Source: Tricholomella constricta
Lineage: Eukaryota > Basidiomycota > Agaricomycetes > Agaricales > Lyophyllaceae
Direction: 5' to 3'
Length of the DNA stretch: 64,000 bases
Assembly: GCA_013368375.1 (NCBI GenBank)
Contig: JAACJP010000001.1
Span: forward strand, 1,550,001 to 1,614,000
The number at the start of each line of letters is the position of its first letter. Within the stretch, counting starts at the first letter, position 1. Shown piece by piece: positions 36,544-48,057 of this stretch. The translations under genes and the position numbers were made by a program. The notes under the pieces are model-generated. The model ran no database searches. It was not told the DNA's origin and was given only the letters and a program-made list of their open reading frames with translations.

Positions 36544-37837
36544 ATGGCGTTTAATCGCCTTCAGCGAACGGTTTCCTCTTTCATTTGTCTCTCGTTTGTT
36601 GCCTCTCATGTCGCAGCTGCAAGCACGCTTTCTCCAGGAGATCCCTATGCTGACCCTAAGAACGATCCTTACAATCCTCTACGATATATCACTTCTAATA
36701 CCCTAACAGCAATCGCGTTTTGTACGTCTTCCTTGATTTACCAGGTTGAAGATGGACTGACGACCACGCAGCACTGATCTTGTCGATTGCAATTTCACAA
36801 ACATATTGTTTTTACAAATGGCGTGCCAAATGGATGCTCTCAATGGTAATCGGCGGTTATTGTATGTGATATATCAAACGAGTGTCGGCTAGCAATCTAA
36901 CAGCCTAACCTTCTAGGCTTTGCATTTGGTTTATCGACGCGGTTTGGCCTTCATTTTCATCCACAATCCAAAGGCTTGTACATTGTGCAGTATCTATTTG
37001 TTGTGCTCTCGGTATATATGTCTCTTACCTCGTGCTCGCAACGATCCTGATGCGCGACCAGCCGTGCGCTTTTATTGCTGCAGATTACGTCCTTCTGGGT
37101 CAGCTTGCGAGGCACCTAGGTGCTGATCAACACCTCACCGTACCTGCTCGTTGGATCACCGTGGCATTTATCATGTCAGATGTTACAACTTTCCTTATAC
37201 AAGTCAGCTTTCTTGAGCCTCGAATGTGTTTTTGAACGGCAAACCTGATTCGCATTCACAGGCTGCTGGTGGTGCACTGTCTGCATCTGCCAACTCCCTC
37301 CACACCAATTATGTTGGTTCACGGGTAAACGTTCAACACATCCCTGCCTTTAGGCGAAACTGATTAACTTTTCCAGATATTCCTCGCGGGCCTCATCGCG
37401 CAGCTCGTTTCATTCGTTAGCTTCACTTGCCTTTACATCTTATTTCTATACCGGGTGCACAAGAGGAATCCTGAAATCTGGCGGAAGGATCAATCTAAAG
37501 CCTGGTACAACGATTGGCGCGCTCTTGGTGCTGTACTTTTTATCAGCTGCATCGGAATTCTGGTGCGAAATTTGTCACATTCCCGAACGGAGCCTTACTG
37601 AGCATTTCTATCTTTGTCCTGCAGATCCGTTCCATATTTCGTGTCATTGAGCTGTCCGAAGGGTATCAAGGACACCTTGCGACTACCGAATCTTTTTTCT
37701 ATGGACTGGACACTCTCCCGTTACTCATCGCAATTGTGGTGTATACTCCATTCTGGCCAGGCCGGTTCATCAACAACAACACGAACAACACGTCTTCTCC
37801 ACAATGTCAGGAGAAATCTCAGCTAGGCCCGCTGTAA
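36544..37837 (+). CDS. RTA1-like seven-helix membrane protein
   Basis: Fungal RTA1/RTM1/lipid-translocating exporter family; yeast members influence resistance to 7-aminocholesterol and sphingoid bases. Exons 36544-36721, 36772-36861, 36917-37011, 37062-37202, 37262-37324, 37377-37562 and 37625-37837 give 321 residues. A signal-like start (SFICLSFVASHVAAAS) precedes seven helices. Family motifs are PCAFIAADYVLLGQLAR, FIMSDVTTFLIQ, AAGGALSASAN, RSIFRVIELSEGYQGHL and ESFFYGLDTLPLLIAI, with YTPFWPGRF at the end of the last helix. The short Asn-rich tail (FINNNTNNTSS) is cytoplasmic. A decayed duplicate lies directly upstream in the same orientation. Confidence 0.93.
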
Positions 37838-37935
37838 TTGGACTGTCAATAAATATAAACTCGTCTATGTCAAATGTTTTTGTCCTTGGGGTATCGCAAT
37901 CAATGGAGCTTATACAAGATGTACTGTATATAACG

Positions 37936-38520
37936 TCACAGACCGCTCAAGAACGCCGCAAGGCCCCCAGATATCTGATCACTATGCCCTCCAGACCGTT
38001 CTTGTGCTGCTTCTTTCTCTCGGTTTCGTGAAAGTAGAACCTGTAAACCGGTCTTTTTCTTGTTTCGAGATTTAGTTTGTGTGGATGACGAGGATACCGG
38101 GGGTATTGGCAGAGGAGAAGGTGTTGAGGTGGAAGGGGGTAGCGAAATCGGACTGGGTGCGGCTGGTAAAACTAGATCACTTGGTGTTGACTGAATTGTC
38201 CCGCTGCTAGTAGGCACATCGACCCTACATCCGCAACTCTGGCAAGTGATCCGAACAACTCTCCGTGTGGGATGCCTCCGCTTTGGTGATTTTAAGCGGA
38301 CGACCCGGACCTCAGCCGTGCCATCCAAGAGGTAGGCACCGCATTTGGAGCACCAATCGGAGTTGTTCTGTGGTGGGGGGGACTGGTGTGTGTACAAGGC
38401 CGCGAGAGCAGGCGAAATGGGCAGGACGGCGTAGGCACGAGCGTCATGGAACTTGGAGGTCGAGTCGTCCATTGAGAAAAAGTTGCAGCACGTGATAAGA
38501 TGGACGCGCCTGTTTGGCAT
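37936..38520 (-). CDS. zinc-ribbon protein resembling RNase P/MRP subunit Rpr2/SNM1
   Basis: A single open exon of about 194 residues. It contains one CxxC pair in WCSKCGAYLL and a second in RITCQSCGCRV, about 35 residues apart with basic residues between (KSPKRRHPTRRVV). This is the arrangement of the Rpr2/Rpp21/SNM1 zinc ribbon, which binds RNase P or MRP RNA in the nucleolus. An upstream helical part (HDARAYAVLPISPALAALY) also fits. The C-terminal half is Pro/Ser-rich, then basic (SRNKKKTGLQVLLSRNREKE), ending SGGLAAFLSGL. The start is uncertain: Met at 38520, 38472 or 38631. The assignment rests on the cysteine pattern and overall shape only. Confidence 0.5.
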   Translation of the reverse strand: MPNRRVHLITCCNFFSMDDSTSKFHDARAYAVLPISPALAALYTHQSPPPQNNSDWCSKCGAYLLDGTAEVRVVRLKSPKRRHPTRRVVRITCQSCGCRVDVPTSSGTIQSTPSDLVLPAAPSPISLPPSTSTPSPLPIPPVSSSSTQTKSRNKKKTGLQVLLSRNREKEAAQERSGGHSDQISGGLAAFLSGL

Positions 38521-38643
38521 TGTTGTCTGTAAAAGGGAAGGGCGGCTATTGTTCTGGAGAACAAAGAGAATAGATATGGATGGGCTTGCTAGGACCAGGA
38601 TGGCCATAAATCTGCCTTTGCCATTTGCCATACGCCCACCACC

Positions 38644-40205
38644 ATGCTCGCCAGCACAAAGCCTCGTTCGTCACCGCCACGCGCAACACGCACTCCCCAA
38701 CCTCCACCCATTTCATACCCTGTTGCTGCGCCTCGTCCTTTTTCTCAAGCTACCGTCACTGCTGTCCCAGTATCACCCCCAGTAACCCCCCCGCGCGGAC
38801 GTCGACCCTCTATCTCGAATACAATGCACTGGTTGTCCCGTAGTTCCACCCAATCCTCTTCTGTGCTGTACGCCCCATCGAAACCCACCCGCATCTCGGA
38901 GCCAAAGCTCGTTCGGTCTATCGAGCTCTTATCACATACACGTATCGGGGCTCTAGGCTCTGGGGCCACCATTGTCAGGACTCCAGACGAGGCTCTCCGC
39001 GAGACGGGTGTACGCCTTACTCATGATGGAACAACGAGGGAAGGCCGGTCCCCAAGTCCAGCAGATGCCAAATCCAGAAGCTCCATAGCTTCGGATAAGT
39101 GTGCGACACCAGCACCAGTGGAACATGTTTCTCCACTGGCCAGCCCTCCACTACCTCCCCTCCCGATGCCCGAAGAGGCGGAATCCGACTTCCTCGAAGC
39201 AGAACCTGAGGCTCCCAAACAACCTCCCAAACCAACACGTGCCCCACCTCCCGCCCCTCCTCATTCGCTTCGACCGTCACTCAAGGCTAAACCTGCCCAG
39301 ATTACCGAGGATGCCACCCACATTCCTCCTTTACCTGCCAATATCTCCCCGAGCCCTGTTCCACCCCCGTTCAGGCCAATTTTGGTGTCAGAGGTTCCTA
39401 CTGGTGCCGTCGATCCTTCCAAGATAATCGTCACGTTGGAGACTTCTACGACCGTCCACAAGACGACTTTGGATACGCTGAGATCTCGACCTTCTCATCT
39501 ATCCAAGTACCTCTCCTTCCTATTCCCTTCTCAGCGAGCCTCGGCCGCTTCATCCATATACTCGACTGCTAGTGACGACATGTCGACTTACCGGTACCAT
39601 CTCACATCCCAGGGGCTTCTACCACAGGCCTCCTTTAGTGTACACATATTCTTGGACCGGCCAAGTGCTCCGTAAGTTCTGGTCATATACTTGTGAAATT
39701 GAGCTAACTGGGTCGGTTCAGTTACGCACACGTTCTCAACTACCTCAGATCTCCGGTTGGTTCGCCGGAGGCACCTGAGACCCTCCCGCGGAGCGTCCAG
39801 ATCCAGCCTTCATCGCACATGCGACTTGAAAGCCTTCTAGAGCTCCGTGATGAGGCTGCATATCTCAACCTCGATTCATTGCACAAGCTTTGTGCAGATG
39901 AGATCCGTCTGCGGCATGGTCCTCGCCTGCACAACCGCGGGCAAAGTGCAAGCACGATTGGATCTGCACACAGTTTGCACGCGTCTGTTTACAGCCTGCA
40001 CGCATTGCTTGAACGTGTTGAGAGCGACGTTCGATCTAATCCACGCGACTCGAACGCATCCGATTCGAAGAGCAGCAAAGGCAGCCCGACTGATTTGGGT
40101 GCTTCGCGATCACTACCCACGCCCGAGTCCTGGAACGGCCCTCCTCGTGGACGAAGTGAAGGTCGCTATGGCCCAGGACGATCGCCTCCAGCTGGCTGGA
40201 TTTGA
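38644..40205 (+). CDS. Pro/Ser-rich protein with BTB/POZ-like domain
   Basis: Exons 38644-39671 and 39722-40205 give 503 residues. The first ~260 residues are disordered and Pro/Ser-rich with many PPLPP-type stretches. A BTB/T1-like fold follows: KIIVTLETSTTVHKTTLDTL, then FLFPSQRAS..., ASFSVHIFLDRPSAPYAHV, LNYLRSP, and a helical end LESLLELRDEAAYLNLDSL and HKLCADEIRLRH. This resembles the potassium-channel tetramerisation type of BTB found in many fungal proteins, which mediates homodimers or partner binding. The tail is Ser/Arg-rich. Partners and pathway are unknown. It is divergent from the zinc-ribbon gene. Confidence 0.7.
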
Positions 40206-40487
40206 ACAATTCGTTTTTTAGTATCCCTTTGTACTGATCCGCGGCATGTGCACGCGATGCCAGTCCTTACTTATGTATGCGGAATATCACCTACACGCAA
40301 TCTGTACAACACCACATCCCCTGTATGCCTCATACCTCCGTCGTTTTCGATAATTTACTGTATCGTTTGACTCAAGTGCCAAAATGTTACAACTAACCAA
40401 TAGACACCGATCACAAGAGGGTCAGATTACCGACTGACTCGATTTTCCGATCGGTCAGTTCAACAAGGCCACAATCTTCCTCCCTCT

Positions 40488-43153
40488 ATGTCCATCTTCC
40501 TGCCTTTGCTCGACAGCCAAGACAGCGAACTGGTGCAGGTCCTCGCTCGAATTGGCCCGATCGTGGTATCGCCGTCCCAGTTCGCTGATTTGCCCCACAA
40601 CCGATACTATATTACACTCGAAAACAGCCCTGATGCCACCTTGGATCATATCTTATCATGGCTCAACGATGGCGTAGAAAAGGTCATCGTGCCGCTCACC
40701 TTGGCCAAGGAGCTGATCGGTGCTGGTATTCCCTCTGAGCGCCTCTGCCTTCTCCTTGACGTCGGAAACGTCAGCGCTGTATCCGACACTGTTCGCAACG
40801 GTGTGTCCGGCGTGTTCCTCAAGACCCCGGCAATCGACATTGACCTCATTTCCTCGGTGTCGAAATTCTTCGCTAATTCGGCCATTCACGTTTTTCCTGC
40901 CACCACCTCTCCACCGACAATCTTCACCATCCGAAGATTATTGGCGATTGGGGCAAATCCTGCACTCCCGACTTCACAGCTTACGTTTTCAGCCACATCC
41001 ACGGATTGCATCAATGTGGCTGATGCATTCCTTGCGCCTATCGTATCCGACCGCCCTGATGGTCTTTTCCCCACAGTCGTTTCGACAGAGACCGGTCATT
41101 CACTTGGACTCGTCTATTCATCCATCGAGTCTGTGAGGGAGAGCATCATCACTGGAAAGGGAGTTTACCAATCAAGAAAGCATGGGCTATGGAGGAAGGG
41201 CGAAACGTCGGGAGCAACACAGGAGGTCGTGAGCATCCAACTGGATTGCGACTCAGATAGCTTGGAATTCCGTGTGAAGCAACACGGTGCGGGATTCTGC
41301 CACTTAAACCGACAGTCGTGTTTCGGGGAGATTAGTGGGTTGCCGGCACTGGAGAGTACGCTGCGCTCTCGTCTGGCCTCAGCTCCAACAGGGTCATACA
41401 CTCGACGGTTGTTTGACGATTCATCCCTGCTTCAGTCTAAAATTATGGAGGAGGCCGATGAACTTTGTCGAGCGGTCGAGAAAAAAGATGTAGCCTTTGA
41501 GGCGGCTGATCTCTTGTATTTTGCTTTGGCAAAATGTGTCCAGGCTGGCATTGGAATCGCAGAAATCGAGCAGTCTCTCGATGCCAAGGCAAAACGCGTA
41601 ACGCGCAGGCCAGGAAACGCTAAACCTCAATGGCTCAAGCGACCCGATACGAAGTCCAGCACGCCGACATCACCCCATCAGGTCTTCTCCACCAGTCAAA
41701 AATCCGACACTCGCATCCGTATGCGCACGTCGGACTTGACTGGCCTTACACCCGCAGAGCGTACTCAACTTCTCAAACGTCCAGTCCTCAAGTCAGACGA
41801 GATGATCAACAAGGTTAAGCCCATCGTCGACGACGTTCGCACCCGGGGCGATGCTGCTCTCCTCGAGTTGACAGCCAAGTTCGATAAAGCAAAACTTACT
41901 TCTACTGTAATCTTTCCACCATTCGCTCCTGAAACGATGCAAATCGACCCTGCTGTTCGTGCTGCTATCGACCAGGCATATTCAAACATCCACAAATTCC
42001 ACGCAGCACAGGTCGATCAAGACACGCTCGTCGTTGAAACGATGCCCGGCGTCGTCTGCTCCCGATTTGCGCGTCCCATCGGTCGCGTTGGCTTGTATAT
42101 CCCAGGAGGAACTGCAATCCTCCCTTCGACGGCGCTCATGCTCGGTATTCCTGCTCAGGTTGCTGGATGCAAGGAAATCGTTCTTTCAACTCCTCCCCGA
42201 GCAGACGGAAGCATATCTCCGGAGGTCATGTACGTCGCTCACCGAGTTGGAGCCTCAGCCATCTTGAAGGCCGGGGGTGCCCAGGCAGTTGCTGCCATGG
42301 CCTATGGAACAGCGACGGTGCCGAAAGTCGACAAAATATTCGGACCTGGTAACCAATGGGTAACAGCGGCAAAGATGTTGGTCCAGAACGACACGGATGC
42401 TTTGGTGTCAATCGACATGCCTGCTGGGCCTTCCGAAGTCCTGGTGAGCACCGAGTTAGCAATGCGCCAATTACCTTTCTGACTTCAGCATGAAACTCAG
42501 GTCATCGCGGACCACACGGCGAACCCTTCCTTTGTTGCAGCGGATCTGCTGTCCCAAGCAGAGCACGGTGTCGATTCCCAGGTTGTCCTCGTTGCCGTCA
42601 GTCTCACGTTGGAGAAGCTGGCGGAGATCGAGAGGGAAGTCGACGTCCAAGCCCACGCCTTGTCCAGGGTGGAGATCGTGCGAGAATCGATCCTGAAGAG
42701 TGTCATAGTCAAAGCTTCTTCGACTGAGGAGGCGATTGCATTCTCCAACGACTATGCCCCGGAGCATCTGATCCTCCACCTGAAAGACGCGCAAGAACAT
42801 TTAGCATCTATAGAAAATGCTGGAAGTGTCTTCGTTGGCCAATATACACCCGAAAGGTTTGTTGCTGTCTTTCTATGTGCCCTCCCTTTTTCACGAGTTC
42901 CCCTTTCCTCAGCTGTGGTGATTATGCGTCAGGCACAAACCACACACTTCCGACGAACGGCTATGCACGCCAGTTCAGCGGTGTCAGTACATCATCCTTC
43001 CAAAAGCATATCACCTCCCAGCAAATTTCATTGGAGGGCCTGAAGCAACTTGGACCTGTCGTCGCGACGCTCGCAGACTGTGAAGGACTCGACGCTCATG
43101 CGAACGCAGTCCGCATCCGCCTACGTGCAATCCAATCGAGTATTGATACATAG
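40488..43153 (+). CDS. HIS4: trifunctional histidine biosynthesis protein HIS4
   Basis: Catalyses steps 2, 3, 9 and 10 of histidine synthesis. Exons 40488-42443, 42501-42856 and 42913-43153 give 850 residues, the normal size. After a ~200-residue amino-terminal region comes phosphoribosyl-AMP cyclohydrolase ([35 protein letters not shown]). Next is phosphoribosyl-ATP pyrophosphohydrolase ([32 protein letters not shown]). The C-terminal half is histidinol dehydrogenase ([80 protein letters not shown]). The domain order matches yeast His4. The first exon carries three quarters of the protein without an intron, unusual for this window. Confidence 0.97.
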
Positions 43154-43325
43154 ATATAACGAGAACCCCTGTTGTATAGAATCTTGTTTATCACGACTGT
43201 TGAGGTTTTACAACGCAATTGCGCCACGACTTGGACATACAAGTCCTGAGGCCTGATCTTACAAGAAATTTCCCAAATCTAGCCGAGATCGGACCGCAAG
43301 AAACCGGCCTCTCCAGGTTGCCATC

Positions 43326-44301
43326 ATGACATCTCTTCGCAAACCTGTTATCGTCATCACTGGCGCTTCCAGGTGCTTCAATATTTCTACACCACCTACT
43401 CTGCGCTAATCTCCATCTCAGAGGAATTGGTCTGGCTGTCACGAGGCTTCTCCTCAAGGACTTCAATGCTCGCGTCGTGGCTCTTTCGCGATCCCAGACC
43501 CCAGAACTACTCGCATTAGCTTCAGACGACCTTCTTATTGTGCCATGCGATATGTTAGTCTCTGTATCGCACTTCTACTGTAGTCTCATCAGTCCAATGC
43601 CTCCAGTGCAAGTGAGTCGGCCTTGACCGATGCCATCGCCCGCGCAGAACGGATGTACAAGCAAATCGATGGCCTTATCCTGAACGCCGGGATCCTTGAT
43701 CCCCTCGGAACTATCGGCAGCGATGCGCCCATTTCTGCATGGAAGAACCATTTTGACGTCAACTTCTTCTCTCTCGTAACGGCCTTGAAAGCTGCCTTGC
43801 CAGCCTTGCGGAAGAGTGAAATGGGGGGAAGAGTAGTCTTCGTGAGCTCGGGCGCCGCAGTCAAAGCATCTACAGGTTGGGGCCCCTACAGTGCCAGTAA
43901 GGCTGCCATGAATTCGTTGTGCAGGTATGTGGACCCTCTGTCGAGCGCATACCCGCTATAACTTCCGCCAAGAACAATGGCAGAGGAGGAGCCAAGCATC
44001 GTTTCAGTAGCTTTGCGCCCCGGGATGGTTGACACAAGCGTAAGCCTGCTCAAATCTCGCGTTTGGATTGCGTTCTTATCCGCCAATCCAGATGCAATCC
44101 ACATTACGGGCAAATGAAAATTCAGCGCTGGCCGATAAGGACCATGACAAGTTTGTCAAGGCTTACAATGAAGGAAAGCTGGTTAAACCTGAGGACGCGG
44201 GACATGTGATCGCTGCGATGGCTCTTCGAGCTGAGCATGCGTTGAGCGGCCAGTTCGTATCATGGGACTCGGACGAATGCAAACCGTATCGATCCAGTTA
44301 G
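43326..44301 (+). CDS. short-chain dehydrogenase/reductase
   Basis: NAD(P)-dependent Rossmann-fold oxidoreductase. Exons 43326-43372, 43422-43553, 43607-43924, 43973-44040 and 44093-44301 give 257 residues, standard length. Motifs: ITGASRGIG (cofactor loop), VALSRSQTPE (possible NADPH preference from the Arg), LILNAGILDPLG (N-A-G), FVSSGAAVKAS (catalytic Ser) and PYSASKAAMNSL (Y-x-x-x-K), then ALRPGMVDT. The C-terminal part with GHVIAAMALRAEHALSGQFV resembles yeast YIR035C and sepiapterin-reductase-like members. The substrate is not determinable. It sits 172 bp after HIS4 in the same direction, with no evident pathway link. Confidence 0.93.
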
Positions 44302-44499
44302 GCTGTGATCATTGTAAGTGAACTACTTAATGTACCTTTTGTATGAACATACACAGCCCCGAGCTTGGGAACTTTGGAGAAGAACTTCTGCCCTTCCTTT
44401 TACATAAACACGCGCACAACGTGTATGAAGGCGCCTCCAAGCCCTTGAGACACCGACTGAACATCACTTCCCCAGTACATCTCCACTTGTATTTTCGTG

Positions 44500-45689
44500 A
44501 TGCTCTGCGTTGATGTTCACCATCATTTCATCCCGGCCGATCTTAACAAAGAGAGCTTGAACGAGGAAATAGGATGGAAAACCCCTGCCGGTACTCTGCC
44601 ATGGAGCCCAGAGGTCAGCCTGCAAGCAATGGACGCGTCCGGGATCGATATCGCCATCCTTTCGCTTCCAGCGCTCTTCACGGGTTCTGTATCTGAGGAG
44701 AACCGTGCCGTGACGAGGGAGCGTAACTTGGCAATGTTTTCGATCGCACAGGCGCATCCCAAGAGGTTTGGTTTTTTCGCGTGCCTCCCGTTCTTGGATG
44801 ACATTCAAGGTGAGTATCTACGGATATTTAATCATCCGGCCTATAACGAGTGTCACCAGGTGTCCTCGAGGAGATTACACATTGTTTTGACGTACTTCAA
44901 GCCGACGGAATTTCTCTGTCTTCTTCGTACGGCGCAGGTCCCCACGCAAGTGCATTGATACGTCTGTTCTAAATATCCTTTTGCTTACACTTCTCGAAGC
45001 ATATGTTGGAGATGATAGGTACGATGCGATCTGGGCCGAACTTGATCGTCGACACGCAGTAGTATTCCTCCACGGTGCCCAGGTAGCCTCCTCCACACCA
45101 AAACCCCATCCGTATCTGTGCATTCCAATTTCGGAGGTAACCATCTGGATGACCTTTCTGCATTCTTGTGATTTATCTTATCTATCAGGTTCCAAACGAA
45201 ACCTTCAAGGCAGCCGCCCACCTAGTTGTCACCGGTCGTAAGAGAACATACCCCAACGTCAAAATAATTCTCGCACACCTCGGTGGAACTACACCCTTGC
45301 TTGCGCCACGCGTTGCAGTCCTTTCCAACCACATGGGTTGTCCACTTATGCCAGAGGACATCCTGGAGGACTTCAAAACCTTTTACTACGAAACGGCGCT
45401 GAGTTCGTACAATGCAAGCCTGGCCGCTTTAGATAAGTTCGTGGATCCCAGCCGCATTTTATTTGGGACAGACGTACCTGGTGAGCATATACCCATATCG
45501 GGGAAGCACACGTTGAGGGACCGATTTTCCATGCGATACACAGCTGTCAATGTCAAGATGGCGAAGTGGTACACCGACAACGTCAGGGAGCATTATGGCC
45601 GTGAAGGAAGTCAACTCGAGATGGTACTTGGAGGAAATGCGCTGTTTTTATTTCCCAGATTACAGCCGAGTTTTGTTAATCAGATGTAA
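44500..45689 (+). CDS. amidohydrolase-2 family protein (ACMSD-like decarboxylase/hydrolase)
   Basis: Metal-dependent TIM-barrel enzyme of the group that includes aminocarboxymuconate-semialdehyde decarboxylase and 2,3-dihydroxybenzoate decarboxylases. Exons 44500-44809, 44860-44937, 45000-45136, 45189-45480 and 45544-45689 give 320 residues. The start VDVHHH supplies the H-x-H metal pair. Further motifs are MDASGIDIAILSLPALF, HGA (after VVFL), KIILAHLGGTTPLL (metal His) and RILFGTDVP (catalytic Asp). The end (LEMVLGGNALFLFPRL) is typical. Arg/Lys substrate contacts cannot be read with confidence, so decarboxylase versus hydrolase is open. One intron (45481-45543) is needed to restore the family sequence after GTDVP. 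Confidence 0.9.
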
Positions 45690-45778
45690 CCACACTTGTC
45701 GAATGCACAGAAAAAAGAATACGTTCAGTTACGTCTAGGAGGGCCGTGTATGCAGAGTCATATAATGTCCAACCGAAA

Positions 45779-47728
45779 TCAAGAGTCTGCTTCCCCCACC
45801 CAACGCAGTATTTCAAGGTGGCTACGGGATCCAGGTAGCAAGGCCTGACCATGAGACCCGTCTGGATCATACCAAAGGCCTTGCTTGACGCCATGGGAGG
45901 TAAGGTAGCGTTTGACGCGCTAATTATGGGAAATCATGTTCATTGCGATGGGGTAAAAAACAGGAGAAATCGAACCTCTGAATGGACAATGGAGTCCTTT
46001 CCGCCAAGCAGGAAGAAAGCCTTGGATGGGTCGTGCGCATTAGGAATCTCCTCGAACCATAACGTGTTTGATACCCAATCGAAATGTCGCCGAATTACGT
46101 TCGATACGCCTAGTTCCGTCGCAACAAAGTAGCGCATCAGAAGCTCCAAACCCTAAAGAGACAGGCCATGAAGACAAGTTTTATCAGGTCTCAGATAACA
46201 GCTTACAGTCCTGGGCTGGCGATACAAGAAGTTGAAACATACATCTGTGAAAAAATGAGAATCTTGAGAAACTCGTGGCGTTCCGTTGAAATGAGATAGT
46301 ATCTACCGCCTTCCCAGGAGCAGAATGTGACCGGGTCGATGAAGCAAGACCGTCCGACCAGCTTTGGGTGGCCTTTGAGCACCCACGCATGAGTATACGA
46401 TCCACTGAAAATGTTACCGTTAGCACTACAGTTTGTTTGAAAGAGACGCGCGAGTATTTACTTTGAATGGCTCAGCATGGTGACACCTTTCTTTCGCTTA
46501 TCCAGCAATGAATGCGATATTTCCTTCTCCTCCTCACTGTCATCACTCGTCCACTTCTCATCAATATCATAATGCACCCAGCCAAGATAGCTAATTAGGC
46601 CAGCCAGGCGGTCTGCAGTCTCGTGCCTCGTCATAGGTTTCAGGAAGTCAGGGTGGAAAATATGTTGACTAATTTGTGGTTGAAGAAGAATGAGCATTGG
46701 GCGGTCTGAAAACTGCTCGATCAGGTGACGGATGACAGAGTTGTACTGCAGTAAGCCCAGACCAAGGCCATGAATGAAGATAATCGGGCGAGGGCTGGTG
46801 ACAGGATCCCAGTGTTTGGGAACGCGAATGAGATATCTAGCGTATATGGATTTAGAGCTTTCAAGGGGAAGGTAACAAATGACACTGACTCTAAACCATC
46901 ATAATGACCAAATCGGACATTCCACCGGACTTTATACCACCGCTTCAAACTTGAATTGATGAATTGTAATGTTGTATAAAAAAAGAAAGGGCGCCAACGA
47001 ATGTCGACTTCATCTAAGGTCACCCGCATCGTCAATTTGGCGGGATTCAAGTTGTCTTTGAAGGTACAGCCACAGCGCTTCTGAAGTAATTCGAGTGCGA
47101 GGTCCAACACAACTTTCTGAGAGGCCAGAAGAGTGTCATGAGTTGGCAAGTCGGCATTATAGATTGACCAGTAAAGCCATTGGCGGACTTGGTGACGGTT
47201 GACGGACGACCAGGGCACGTTGCCAAACCAAGTTCGCATAGCATTCCGAAAATCAATTGCACGCGGGTCGTCGAACTCAAGCTGTATGATATCCTCCTCC
47301 GGGCTGCCTTGCCTGTGCGACTCCTCGTCGCCTCCATCCTCCGGGATATATGCAAGGCCTGACTGGAGCAGTCTCTTGAACGCGGCCTGAATTTCTCTCA
47401 TGTCTCCAGGCGCAAATGATGCAGGCCGAGAAACATGGCGGGATAGCTGGTAGTGATAGATGCTGAAGAGAACCTGCGAACGCACGTCAGAGGTCTCACG
47501 TCGCGTAAACACGGTAAATGCTTTTCTCACCTCACAAAGCGCGGCAACAAAAGATATTAGGTTAAACCACGAGATAGACCAAATCCGCCCTGAGGCGATG
47601 GTATAGATCACGAATAACCAGGAGAAGGGAATCATCGACCAGACTGGAACAACAAGACAGATAAAGACGACATAAAACGAGAGGGTTCGGGCCGAACGAG
47701 GCTGCGCCGCAAGTTCAGAGATATCCAT
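45779..47728 (-). CDS. membrane-anchored alpha/beta hydrolase, tandem copy A
   Basis: Starts MDISELAAQPRSARTL at 47728, with two hydrophobic spans (LSFYVVFICLVVPVWSMI, SWLFVIYTIASGRIW). A charged middle domain (RAIDFRNAMRTWFGNVPWSS, WYKVRWNVRFGHYDGLE) leads to the hydrolase fold: PIIFIHGLGLGLLQYN (oxyanion region), ILLLQPQISQHIF, and a nucleophile motif S-H-S-N-G split by an intron after the second codon of the motif. The later part has HFDWVSNTLWFEEIPNA, FFLLGGKDSIVHSE (acid Asp region) and the base in DPDGSHGQALLPGS. The stop is at 45779. An intron at 47474-47530 has 57 nt and no stop, so it is easily missed; copy B proves it. Substrate unknown; serine esterase or lipase is likely. Confidence 0.85.
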
Positions 47729-48057
47729 GGGATGAGGCTGTCGACTTTTATCAGAGATGGTGGTGCAGCACAGCGTTCTCGGGAGTCTGGTCCGTCGAGT
47801 CTCCTACCTTAAACAATCCCAAGGACTGTCACAGACGAAACCTGTCTCAAGCCTAGTCGCGGGCGGCAACAAACTAGCTGCAATCACGTTGACGTGATTC
47901 CGACCACGTGGATGACCTGTCCATTGGAATTCAAATTTAGGTGGACAGGCTGTGAATGTCAAGGTGGATTGTTTTCTAAGGAATCTAATGACCGGAATAG
48001 ATAGCACAGTAGCAGGCCGACGTGGGGATGTTAGCAAAGTCATTATAGAGGGCAGGA
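47729..48057. promoter_or_regulatory. intergenic region between tandem hydrolases
   Basis: Promoter of copy A and 3' end region of copy B. It carries CCGACCACGTGGATGACC (47900-47917), also present upstream of copy B at 50246-50263, so the promoter was duplicated with the gene. Confidence 0.6.
47905..47910. promoter_or_regulatory. CACGTG element upstream of hydrolase A
   Basis: Core of the 18-bp block shared with the hydrolase B promoter. It lies 177 bp upstream of the copy A start. Confidence 0.45.
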
